Of a stretch of 5,191 nt of DNA, positions 1-5,191 are shown piece by piece. The position numbers and the translations under genes were made by a program. Below the pieces are notes generated by a model. It was not told where the DNA came from. It saw only the letters and a program-made list of their open reading frames with translations, and searched no databases. How positions within the stretch are numbered: position 1 is the stretch's first letter; each line of letters opens with the position of its first letter. This DNA comes from UBA11606 sp039188975 (GTDB taxonomy: Bacteria; Actinomycetota; Acidimicrobiia; Acidimicrobiales; Aldehydirespiratoraceae), in the NCBI GenBank assembly GCA_039188975.1, contig JBCCYT010000238.1, positions 1-5,191 on the forward strand, written 5' to 3'.

Positions 1-59
1 AGCGCCACCCCGACCACGAGCCGAGCCCGCAGACTCAATCGGCCACCCCGGCCCTCCAC
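1..59 (-). CDS. Probable sensor histidine kinase, N-terminal fragment
   Basis: Only about 19 codons are visible and the gene continues beyond the left edge. From a GTG at 59-57 the frame reads MEGRGGRLSLRARLVVGVA: an Arg-rich cytoplasmic start followed at once by the beginning of a hydrophobic segment. This is how many actinobacterial membrane sensor kinases begin (an 'SLRARL' run before the first transmembrane helix). It starts 14 bases after the stop of the response regulator on the same strand, which is where the cognate kinase of an OmpR-type pair normally lies. A TTG at 38-36 is an alternative start; neither has a convincing ribosome binding site at good spacing. No kinase domain can be seen, so the call rests on position and the N-terminal pattern. 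It could be another membrane protein. Confidence 0.5.
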   Translation of the reverse strand, partial: MEGRGGRLSLRARLVVGVA

Positions 60-73
60 CCGCTCGACACCAG

Positions 74-754
74 TCACGGTTCGACCCGCATCGTGTACCC
101 GATCCCACGGATCGTGTGGATGAGCTTCGGTTCCGAGGCGTCGAGCTTTCGGCGGAGGTACCCGACATAGGTCTCGACCACGCCGCCATCACCGTCGTCG
201 TACCCCCACACCTGCTCGAGAATCTGATGTTTCGAGACCACCCGGCCACGGTTCAGCAACAAGTAGTGCAGCAGCCGGTACTCGGTCGGCGAGAGATGAA
301 CCGTCACCCCACCTCGCTGCACCAGATGAGCTGCATCGTCGAGCGTGAGGTCGGCCAGCTCGATCGTCGACGGCGTTTGCGCATTGCCCGTGCGGCGCAA
401 GATCGCCTCGATCCGAGCGGCCAACTCGTCGAGGCTGAAGGGCTTCTCGAGATAATCGTCGCCCCCAACCCGCAGGCCTCGGACCTTGTCCGCCGTCTCG
501 CTCCGAGCGGTCAGAAACAACACCGGCGTCTGATCGCCTCGTGCCCGCAGCCGGTTGCACACCTCGAGTCCGTCGAGGTTGGGCATCATGACGTCGAGCA
601 CAATCAGATCGACCGTCGCCGTCTCCAACCAGATCAATGCGTCGTTGCCGTCACCGGCCAGGCTCACCCGGTAGCCGTGATGTTGCAGCGCGGCGGCGAG
701 CATCGATCGCAGGTTCTCCTCGTCGTCGACAACGAGCAGGTGCGGCTCAGCCAT
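74..754 (-). CDS. OmpR/PhoB-family two-component response regulator
   Basis: A 226-residue DNA-binding response regulator, a normal length for the family. The receiver domain covers residues 1-120: acidic pair D10/D11 in VVDDEE, phospho-acceptor D54 in VLDVMMP, switch T82 in LTARSE, and K104 in the conserved EKPF. A winged-helix output domain follows at about 125-226, with the typical LSPTEYRLLHYLLLNRGRVV, an ETYVGYLRRKL recognition region and a terminal wing IRGIGYTMR. All key phosphorylation residues are present, so it should be functional. The frame is open to a GTG at 793, but the ATG at 754 is chosen because MAEPHLLVVDDEE matches the usual start of the family and the longer start would add 13 atypical residues. 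It is probably co-transcribed with the kinase fragment just downstream. It is divergent from the diheme cytochrome, and the shared upstream gap holds a dyad of OmpR-type boxes, suggesting autoregulation. The family call is secure; the specific signal is unknown. Confidence 0.96.
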   Translation of the reverse strand: MAEPHLLVVDDEENLRSMLAAALQHHGYRVSLAGDGNDALIWLETATVDLIVLDVMMPNLDGLEVCNRLRARGDQTPVLFLTARSETADKVRGLRVGGDDYLEKPFSLDELAARIEAILRRTGNAQTPSTIELADLTLDDAAHLVQRGGVTVHLSPTEYRLLHYLLLNRGRVVSKHQILEQVWGYDDGDGGVVETYVGYLRRKLDASEPKLIHTIRGIGYTMRVEP

Positions 755-815
755 TCGCTTCAGACATCGTGGTGAGGTTCGCACGGACGACACGCATGGG
801 TGTCATGCAACCACG

Positions 816-878
816 GCAACCTGCGAGTTTGCTGAGAGTCCCGTTGAGCGGCCGATTCTCAGCGAACTCACAGCGAAA
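816..878. promoter_or_regulatory. Divergent operator: two OmpR/PhoB-type tandem boxes
   Basis: The plus strand reads TCTCAGCGAAC (857-867) followed directly by TCACAGCGAAA (868-878): two 11-bp units matching at 9 of 11 positions. The minus strand reads TCTCAGCAAAC (837-827) followed by TCGCAGGTTGC (826-816). Compared with each other, the first 17 bases of the two arms (857-873, and the reverse complement of 821-837) match at 15 of 17, giving a dyad with a 19-bp centre at 838-856. Head-to-tail half-sites on an 11-bp pitch are known for OmpR/PhoB-family regulators, and the gap lies between such a regulator and the cytochrome gene. One arm faces each gene. I infer that the adjacent regulator binds here and controls both transcription units. 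Promoter -10 elements could not be assigned convincingly. Confidence 0.55.
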
Positions 879-909
879 TCCCGATCGAATCACAGGTCGA
901 TCCACGACA

Positions 910-1974
910 GTGACGTTCGTGACCTCGACCGACGAAACCCCGCCGAACCGCCGGGCGATACAGGGCCTGACCGCCCTCGTCGCGTTTGTGGTTGCCCTTG
1001 CGGTCGGCGTCACCCTCATCACACGTACCACCAACCGCGGCGACGGCGCCGGCGCATCCTTTGGCGTCCCCCTCGCTCGGACATTCGAGTTCGCGCCGAC
1101 ACTCACCGAAATGGGCATCTTCGATCCGTCGCACGGGATCGACTCGCTCGAGCCAGCACCCGGCTTTCACGTCTACGAGCTCTCCTCCACCCTGTACTCC
1201 GACGGCTCGTCGAAGGACCGGCTCCTTTCCGTTCCCGAGGGCACCGTCATCGAACCGGCCGGTGACGGCATGGTGCGGTTCCCGGAAGGCAGCATCTTGG
1301 TCAAGACCTTCTCCTACGAGCACGACGAGCGGGACCCAGATCTCGGACGCCGCATCATTGAAACCCGGCTCCTCGTGCTGTCGGGCGGATCATGGAACGT
1401 CGCCACCTACATCTGGAACGACGCCCAAGACGACGCGTTCCTCGAACTCGAAGGGCGGACCATTCCGATCACGTGGATCGACAGCGACGGCATCGAACGA
1501 TCGATCGACTACGGCGTGCCCGACGAAAACACCTGCGTCGCATGCCACCAGTCGCAACAGCAGATCACGCCGCTCGGTCCCGAACTGCAGTTCCTGAACT
1601 TCGATGTCGAGCGAGACGGCACCACCACCAATCAGCTGGCCCACCTGGTCGACGCCGGCGTCTTGACCGATCTCGACCCGACGACGGTCGCAGCCGGAAT
1701 CGACTACCTCGACACGACGCTGTCGATCAGCGACCGCGGGCGGGCCTACCTCGACATGAACTGCTCGCATTGCCACAACCCGAGCGGGTGGTCTCGACCG
1801 GCGGGCGAAGGACTCGACCTGCGCATCGAAACGCCGCTCGACCAAACCGGGATCCTCGACGAGCACCGATCCATGGCCCGAAACGTCGCCAATGGCCAGA
1901 TGCCGTTCTTCGGGACCACCGCCGTCGACCCGGAAGGGCTCGCCATCCTCGAGGCCTACTTCGACGACCTCTGA
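910..1974 (+). CDS. Membrane-anchored diheme c-type cytochrome, SO2930/HNE_0200 type
   Basis: A 354-residue protein with a single N-terminal transmembrane anchor (about residues 20-38) and a large extracytoplasmic part. There are two heme c attachment sites, CVACH (209-213) and CSHCH (285-289, within NCSHCHNPSG). GQMPFFG (329-335), near the C terminus, offers Met331 as a plausible axial ligand. The order of conserved stretches matches the SO2930/HNE_0200 diheme family as I remember it: LSSTLYSDGSSKDR, VPEGT, FPEGSILVKTFSY, IETRLLV, YIWNDAQDDA, the first heme site followed by PLGPELQFLN, then RAYLDMNCSHCHNP. Members are thought to be exported electron-transfer proteins, but no substrate is established that I know of. 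The beta-helix partner protein often found beside this family is not in the window. Start: GTG 910 is preferred because an in-frame ATG at 796 would put the operator inside the coding region and add about 38 uncharacteristic residues; GTG 919 is also possible. It is divergent from the response regulator, which probably regulates it. Confidence 0.88.
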   Translation: MTFVTSTDETPPNRRAIQGLTALVAFVVALAVGVTLITRTTNRGDGAGASFGVPLARTFEFAPTLTEMGIFDPSHGIDSLEPAPGFHVYELSSTLYSDGSSKDRLLSVPEGTVIEPAGDGMVRFPEGSILVKTFSYEHDERDPDLGRRIIETRLLVLSGGSWNVATYIWNDAQDDAFLELEGRTIPITWIDSDGIERSIDYGVPDENTCVACHQSQQQITPLGPELQFLNFDVERDGTTTNQLAHLVDAGVLTDLDPTTVAAGIDYLDTTLSISDRGRAYLDMNCSHCHNPSGWSRPAGEGLDLRIETPLDQTGILDEHRSMARNVANGQMPFFGTTAVDPEGLAILEAYFDDL

Positions 1975-2098
1975 CGCTGGTGCCGTCGGACGACGGCCGC
2001 GTGCTTTCGTCGCCCACGGGTGCAGCTCGTTTCGATCTTTACCCGGATCTTGCGTTGCGCTTCGGTCAGTCTTCGCACGAGACGCACATGATCAGCGC

Positions 2099-2611
2099 AT
2101 GGCGCACCGTGCCGACAACGCTTCCACAACCACTCCGTCTCGCCCGGTGCGTTTGCGTTGGCGTCTGCGTGCGCTCGTGCCGTTCGTCGTCGTCTCGGGG
2201 CTCGCCTCGATGCTGCTGTTCGCCGATGGGGCCCCGGGCCTGGTTCGAGACGGGCTGCGAGCGTCCGGGTTCCCTCGCCTTCCCTACAGCTGGGATGTGG
2301 TGGGTCACGTCGTGCTCTGGTTCGCCGTGGCCTTCATCGCATGGTGGACGTTCGCCCGGCGGATCTCGGCAGCCGCGCTCGCCGTTGCGCTGCTTGTCGC
2401 GTCGTACGGAAGCGAGATCGGCCAGGCCTACCTGACCACTACCCGACGTCCCGACGTTCGAGACTTGGCGGCAAACGGGCTGGGCATCGCAGCGGGCTTG
2501 ATCGCCGCCGCCCTGTGGAGCTGGGTCGCCATTGCCTGCGTGCGCTCGGCGCCGTCGCAAACGGCGATGGGCGACGATGTCGCAATCACAGCGGACAAGA
2601 AAAGACGGTGA
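2099..2611 (+). CDS. VanZ-like family membrane protein
   Basis: A 170-residue protein with about four hydrophobic segments (roughly 24-42, 67-84, 88-104 and 122-146). It carries the VanZ-like signature (PF04892 type): D66xxGH70 at the start of the second helix (SWDVVGHVVLWF), then YGSEIGQAY with E106 and Q109, a short polar loop with Arg, and D119..RDLAAN126GLG leading into the last helix. The N terminus (1-22) is polar and basic, and the tail (150-170) is polar and ends in KKRR. VanZ itself gives low-level teicoplanin resistance by an unclear route, and most homologues, including this one, have no assigned function. ATG 2099 is the only good start before the first helix; no clear ribosome binding site is seen. 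It lies 124 bp after the cytochrome on the same strand. Its last 26 bp overlap the 3' end of the opposing sigma-factor fusion gene. Confidence 0.85.
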   Translation: MAHRADNASTTTPSRPVRLRWRLRALVPFVVVSGLASMLLFADGAPGLVRDGLRASGFPRLPYSWDVVGHVVLWFAVAFIAWWTFARRISAAALAVALLVASYGSEIGQAYLTTTRRPDVRDLAANGLGIAAGLIAAALWSWVAIACVRSAPSQTAMGDDVAITADKKRR

Positions 2612-4478
2612 ACGACCGGGCGTCGGAGCCTTGATTCCCGGCCGTGTCGGTCGCTCGCACCGACACGGTCACCACACCCTTGATCGGGACCGGGCCGACC
2701 GCGATGGCGTGAGGCTTCCCGGCAGTTGGTGGCCTCACGGCGAACCAGGTGCCGTCCCAGTTGGCTTCGACGGAAACGTTTGGGTCGTCGTCGAAGACGA
2801 ACACGGTGATCACCCCTTGGGTCGGGACGGCGGGGTCGACGCCAGCCGCGCATGCTCCCGTGGCGGCGTAGAGCAGGGGTTCTCGGCTCCACGCGCCGAA
2901 CGTCGGCGCCGAGAGATCCGGCGCCACGGGCGGCAGCGTCGTTGTTGTTGTCGTTGTCGTTGTCGTTGTGGTGGTGGTGGTGGTCGTTGTGGTCGTTGTG
3001 GTGGTGGTGGTGGTGGGTGCGGCCGTTGTCGTTGTCGGCGGCGCAGTGGGCGGCGGCGGGAACGGGAGCGTCGTCGTTGTTGTCGGCACTGCTGTTGTTG
3101 TCGGCACTGCTGTTGTTGTCGGCACTGCTGTTGTCGTTGGCGCCGCAGTTGTCGTCGGTGCCGTCGTTGTCGTCGGTGCCGCTGTCGTGGTGGGCGCCGT
3201 GGCGCTCGGGGGTGAGTTCGTCGTGGTGGGAGCCGCAGGCACCGTCGTCGGTGCGGCCGAGGTGCTCGGCGGGACGGTCGACGGCGGCGCCGCAATCGTG
3301 GCCGGTACGGTCGTTGTCGTCGAGGGAACGGGCGGGATCGTCGTCACCGGTACGGGCCGCGCCGGCGTCGGATCCGATGGCGTGGTGACCAACGTGTCGG
3401 CCACGGCTTGGGCGATTCCCGCACCGAAGTCGGGGGGCAGGAGCGTTGTCGTCGACGGCGGCGCAACGACTGCATCGCCGGCCAGCACCGTCGGGAGCGG
3501 CTGGACGGTCGTGGCCGGTGGTTCGATCGGAGCGCTGACGATCGTCAGATTGGGTGCATCGGCGGCGTCGGGTGTGACGGCAAGCGCCGTGCTCCAACCC
3601 GCGACCAACAGCGCAAACGTCACGACCTGAAGCACGGCCCGCCGCCGCACCGAGCGGACCGTGCCCGCCTCATCGGACAGCTCGATCACCGGGTTCAGGT
3701 CAGGCGCAGGTGGGCCAGGAACGTCGATCCCCTGGGCGGCCGCCGCCTGCTGTTCGCTGGTCGATGCCCACGACGTCCCGACACTCGTCGTCAGAACCTT
3801 CCGCTTCTTCTGACACGTCTCGCACTGCGTTTCGTGGCGTTGGACCTTCGTTCTGATGGCGGACGTCCAGCGCCCGTCCCAGTCGACGAGCAGTGCCGCC
3901 AGCTCCTCGCAGTCGGCCCGGCCGTGCCGTGCGAGCACCAACATGGCGACCGCCTTCTCGATCCGTTCGGTGGCACGGTTGACGAGAACCGAGGCATGAG
4001 CCGGTGAGACGTCGAGCACATCGGCCAGCTCGGCGCTCGTGAGGCCAAGCCGCAGGTGATACGCGAGAACCTGGCGGTCGCGGTCGGTGAGCACCTCGGC
4101 CGCATCCCACAGCAGTCGAGCTGCCTCGTTGGCCGCCGCCGGCTCGCCCGGGTCGGGCTGATCCGCCGGCAACAACGACAGAATCTCATCGGATTCAGAC
4201 GGCTTGGCTCGGCGGATCACGTCGGTCGCGACGTTGCGGCCGATCTGGGCCACCCATCCCTTGAACGCAGCCGGCTCGCGCAGCTGATCGAGACGAGTCC
4301 ATGCCAACAGCCACGTCTGCGAGGTGACGTCCGCAGCTCGATGTTGGTCTCGCAGCCGCAGAAACGCGGCCGTTTGGGTTGCTGGGGCGTGACGTCGGTA
4401 CAGCTCAGCCCATGCGACGTCGTCGCCCGCGCTCGCGAGCTCGACCAGCTCGGCGTCAGTGCGATGGCCAGGACCCAT
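2586..4478 (-). CDS. Transmembrane ECF sigma factor fused to zinc anti-sigma motif, Thr-rich stalk and Ig-like domain
   Basis: A 630-residue multidomain protein. Sigma-70 region 2 lies at about 8-92 (DAELVELASAGD, VTSQTWLLAW, GWVAQIGRNVATDVIRR). Region 4 lies at about 130-177 (LTDRDRQVLAYHLRLGLTSAEL plus a helix-turn-helix); with regions 1 and 3 absent, this is the ECF layout. Next comes a zinc anti-sigma-type motif, H215xxxC219xxC222, then one transmembrane helix (about 282-301) after a basic stretch (VRSVRRR), which fits the sigma part being cytoplasmic. Beyond it are a Thr/Pro/Ala/Val-rich stalk of about 200 residues containing 26 Thr in a row (489-514), and a terminal domain (515-630) with Ig-like beta pattern (VVTVSVRATDTAGNQG) and two cysteines (543, 628) that could form a disulfide. 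Sigma factors with C-terminal zinc and membrane extensions are known in Actinobacteria; function here is inferred as a membrane-held, signal-released sigma factor. Start: the frame also opens at GTG 4529, but codons between 4529 and 4479 have only 8 of 17 G/C third positions, unlike the gene proper, so ATG 4478 is chosen. Neither has a well-spaced ribosome binding site. Confidence 0.9.
   Translation of the reverse strand: MGPGHRTDAELVELASAGDDVAWAELYRRHAPATQTAAFLRLRDQHRAADVTSQTWLLAWTRLDQLREPAAFKGWVAQIGRNVATDVIRRAKPSESDEILSLLPADQPDPGEPAAANEAARLLWDAAEVLTDRDRQVLAYHLRLGLTSAELADVLDVSPAHASVLVNRATERIEKAVAMLVLARHGRADCEELAALLVDWDGRWTSAIRTKVQRHETQCETCQKKRKVLTTSVGTSWASTSEQQAAAAQGIDVPGPPAPDLNPVIELSDEAGTVRSVRRRAVLQVVTFALLVAGWSTALAVTPDAADAPNLTIVSAPIEPPATTVQPLPTVLAGDAVVAPPSTTTLLPPDFGAGIAQAVADTLVTTPSDPTPARPVPVTTIPPVPSTTTTVPATIAAPPSTVPPSTSAAPTTVPAAPTTTNSPPSATAPTTTAAPTTTTAPTTTAAPTTTAVPTTTAVPTTTAVPTTTTTLPFPPPPTAPPTTTTAAPTTTTTTTTTTTTTTTTTTTTTTTTTTLPPVAPDLSAPTFGAWSREPLLYAATGACAAGVDPAVPTQGVITVFVFDDDPNVSVEANWDGTWFAVRPPTAGKPHAIAVGPVPIKGVVTVSVRATDTAGNQGSDARSFTVFSCPL
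2640..2670 (+). terminator. Candidate terminator hairpin for the VanZ-like gene, inside the opposing gene
   Basis: A perfect 10-bp inverted repeat: CCGTGTCGGT (2642-2651), 7-nt loop, ACCGACACGG (2659-2668). One G-T and one more G-C pair can extend it to 2640-2670. It starts about 30 bases after the VanZ-like stop codon. No T-tract follows, which is usual for hairpins in this genome style. It lies wholly within the last codons of the sigma fusion (encoding SVRATDTAGN), so the repeat may partly be a coding coincidence. Confidence 0.4.
2937..3014 (-). repeat. Run of 26 threonine codons in the stalk of the sigma fusion
   Basis: Twenty-six consecutive Thr codons on the minus strand: 11 ACC, 8 ACA, 7 ACG and no ACT. 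The block ACC x5-ACA-ACG occurs twice (3014-2994 and 2984-2964) with 9 bases between, which suggests growth by local duplication. The tract encodes part of the extended linker just before the C-terminal domain. On the plus strand the same DNA reads as poly-valine, which is a shadow. Confidence 0.95.
3077..3130 (-). repeat. Three perfect tandem 18-bp repeats (PTTTAV units)
   Basis: On the plus strand the unit TTGTTGTCGGCACTGCTG is repeated three times without a mismatch (3077-3094, 3095-3112, 3113-3130) and then degenerates. Read on the minus strand it encodes successive PTTTAV hexapeptides of the sigma-fusion stalk. The identity at synonymous positions points to recent duplication or to slippage that changes stalk length. 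Confidence 0.95.
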
Positions 4479-4559
4479 ACCTCGCGTGGATACCACGCCC
4501 GGTGGGTGTCGTCGATGGAGAGATGTCACGTCGTGTGGGGTGTTAGGTCAGATCGGGTG

Positions 4560-4585
4560 CAGCGTCGGTCGGCTTCCGCGGTTCC
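4560..4585 (-). promoter_or_regulatory. Possible ECF-type promoter ahead of the sigma fusion
   Basis: On the minus strand GGAAC (4585-4581) is followed after 16 bases by CGCTG (4564-4560). ECF promoters typically have a GGAAC-like -35 and a short CG-containing -10 about 16 bases later, so this could be an autoregulatory promoter. Transcription would begin near 4553, about 75 bases before ATG 4478 and 24 before GTG 4529. Short motifs like these arise often by chance in GC-rich DNA, so the call is weak. Confidence 0.2.
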
Positions 4586-4602
4586 GGGGTTAGGGGAGGG
4601 GG

Positions 4603-4812
4603 CTAGCGGCCGTAGGTGAGGCGATGCCAGGCCTCGTACTCCTGGCGGGTGGCGGTGGAAGGTGGAACCCGGAGGTGGCAGCCGTAGCGGGTGGCGGTCG
4701 TCCAGGTCGGAATCGAGACCGAATCGGCGAGCAGGTCGGCATCAGCACGGACGCGCAGATCGCGCCGCTCGATTGCGGCTCTGATGGTGACGGGCGCGTC
4801 GCGGGGTTCCAT
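4603..4812 (-). CDS. Small hypothetical protein (69 aa)
   Basis: The frame has an ATG start (4812) and a TAG stop. I do not recognise the protein. It has an Arg/Asp-rich first half and a C-terminal half containing SIPTWTTATRYGCHLRVPP and EYEAWHRLTYGR, with a single Cys and no transmembrane helix or signal peptide. About 81% of third codon positions are G or C (56 of 69), which supports real coding. Against it, no Shine-Dalgarno sequence is visible, the frame is closed by a stop at 4842-4840, and only 26 bases separate the start from a strong hairpin, leaving little room for its own promoter. It lies between the hypothetical gene at the right edge and the sigma fusion, all on the minus strand. 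Expression could need readthrough of the hairpin or a leaderless start. Confidence 0.5.
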   Translation of the reverse strand: MEPRDAPVTIRAAIERRDLRVRADADLLADSVSIPTWTTATRYGCHLRVPPSTATRQEYEAWHRLTYGR

Positions 4813-4838
4813 CGATGGGTTCGGTACGGGGTCGACGT

Positions 4839-4907
4839 TTCATCCCCCAGAACCGGGCCTCGGGGGAGGGTGGGGTTGCCCCGAGGCCCGGCGATTGGGG
4901 GGATGAA
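4839..4907 (-). terminator. Two-tier GC-rich hairpin terminator downstream of the right-edge gene
   Basis: The inner stem is a perfect 13-bp pairing of CCGGGCCTCGGGG (4853-4865) with CCCCGAGGCCCGG (4879-4891) around a 13-nt loop. The outer stem is a perfect 10-bp pairing, TTCATCCCCC (4839-4848) with GGGGGATGAA (4898-4907), separated from the inner stem by a small internal loop (4 and 6 nt). It begins 3 bases after the stop of the minus-strand hypothetical gene, the position expected of a terminator. There is no T-tract on either side, as is common in high-GC actinobacteria. The symmetry would let it act in both directions; a structured RNA element is an alternative. Confidence 0.75.
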
Positions 4908-4910
4908 GGG

Positions 4911-5191
4911 TCAGTCGAGCGGGATGTCACTGTGTTCGATGGCGCAGGCGCCTGCCTTTTCCCACACCGCGTTGAACTCTGCCGCCATTTCCTCGCCGCT
5001 CTCGGGGTTTTCGCCGAGCACCAGGGAGAACGAGATATCGGGGCGGCTGTCGATGAAGTCCGCAAGGCAATCGGCACCCTCGACACTGGTTCCGTCACTG
5101 GTCCAGAAGGCGATGAAGGTTTCGCGGTCGGAGAGCTCGACGGCCGGGGTGGCATCCTCGGGCGCCGGCAGTTCCTCATCGCTCGCAACCG
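4911..5191 (-). CDS. Hypothetical acidic protein, C-terminal part (start outside window)
   Basis: The reading frame is open from the right edge to a TGA at 4913-4911, giving the last 92 residues. The visible sequence begins VASDEELPAPEDATPAVEL, an acidic Pro-containing stretch resembling the linker after a signal peptide or lipoprotein anchor. A compact region follows (ETFIAFWTSDGTSVEGADC, FIDSRPDISFSLVLGE, EEMAAEFNAVWEKAGACA) ending in EHSDIPLD. It has two cysteines, one in GADCLADF and one in AGACAIE, which could pair if the protein is exported. Third positions are mostly G or C, as expected of a real gene here. I do not recognise a family. Export is inferred only from the acidic linker and cysteine pair, since the N terminus is missing. 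It ends just before the strong hairpin. Confidence 0.75.
   Translation of the reverse strand, partial: VASDEELPAPEDATPAVELSDRETFIAFWTSDGTSVEGADCLADFIDSRPDISFSLVLGENPESGEEMAAEFNAVWEKAGACAIEHSDIPLD

Noticed and set aside
747..767. Six-codon reading frame (MSEANG) overlapping the response-regulator start
   Set aside because: It fits a possible translationally coupled leader, but is short enough to be chance and has no ribosome binding site.
116..775. Plus-strand 219-codon open frame opposite the response regulator
   Set aside because: It mirrors a well-supported OmpR-family gene; its translation shows no recognisable domain and arises from high GC content.
794..808. Short palindrome GCATG-N5-CATGC upstream of the response regulator
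   Set aside because: Five-bp arms are expected by chance, and there is no second copy in the window to support a binding site.
796..909. Longer N terminus of the cytochrome from ATG 796
   Set aside because: It would place the operator dyad inside the coding sequence and add a non-conserved polar, Arg-rich stretch ahead of the normal cytoplasmic tail and anchor helix.
1983..1996. Small inverted repeat CCGTCG/CGACGG after the cytochrome stop
   Set aside because: The stem is 5-6 bp with almost no loop and no T-tract; too weak to call a terminator in GC-rich DNA.
2708..2739. 8-bp inverted repeat CGTGAGGC/GCCTCACG with a 16-nt loop
   Set aside because: It lies within coding sequence of the sigma fusion, has a long loop and is weaker than the neighbouring 10-bp stem; probably chance.
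2937..3140. CRISPR-like or mobile repeat array
   Set aside because: The repeats are in-frame codon repeats of a low-complexity linker; there are no spacers of even length and no palindromic repeat unit.
2968..3630. Long plus-strand Val-rich open frame opposite the sigma fusion
   Set aside because: It is the complement of Thr codons and other biased codons on the minus strand; poly-Val/Gly composition with no domain, while the minus frame has clear sigma and Ig-like domains.
4479..4529. GTG 4529 start for the sigma fusion
   Set aside because: Third-position G/C drops to 8 of 17 codons and the added residues do not resemble the start of region 2; kept only as an alternative.

Overview
The window is about two-thirds G+C or higher, and its genes strongly prefer G or C in third codon positions. 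Several traits point to a high-GC actinobacterium, most likely class Acidimicrobiia (Ilumatobacter-like): weak or absent Shine-Dalgarno sequences, GC-rich hairpins without T-tracts, and a very long threonine-tract linker in a membrane protein. That placement is inferred from style, because no rRNA or other taxonomic marker is present.

Left part (1-1974): a two-component pair on the minus strand. It consists of an OmpR/PhoB-type response regulator (74-754) and, just downstream, the first codons of what looks like its sensor histidine kinase, which runs off the window edge. Divergent from it on the plus strand is a membrane-anchored diheme c-type cytochrome of the SO2930/HNE_0200 type (910-1974). 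The 155-bp gap between them holds a striking dyad. Its two 17-bp arms match at 15 of 17 positions, and each arm resembles a head-to-tail pair of 11-bp repeats, the usual geometry of OmpR/PhoB-family operators. The simplest reading is that the regulator controls both itself and the cytochrome.

Middle (2099-4478): a small VanZ-like membrane protein on the plus strand converges on, and overlaps by 26 bp, a large minus-strand gene. That gene encodes an ECF-type sigma factor fused in one chain to a zinc-binding anti-sigma motif (HxxxCxxC), one transmembrane helix, a roughly 200-residue Thr/Pro-rich stalk with 26 consecutive Thr, and an Ig-like C-terminal domain predicted to lie outside the membrane. 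It looks like a one-protein transmembrane signalling device and is the most unusual item in the window.

Right part (4603-5191): a 69-residue hypothetical protein and the C-terminal part of an acidic hypothetical protein that enters from the right edge, both on the minus strand. A very strong two-tier hairpin that also overlaps a G-quadruplex motif separates them. No stretch longer than 300 bases lacks a gene. I saw no tRNA, rRNA, CRISPR array or insertion sequence.
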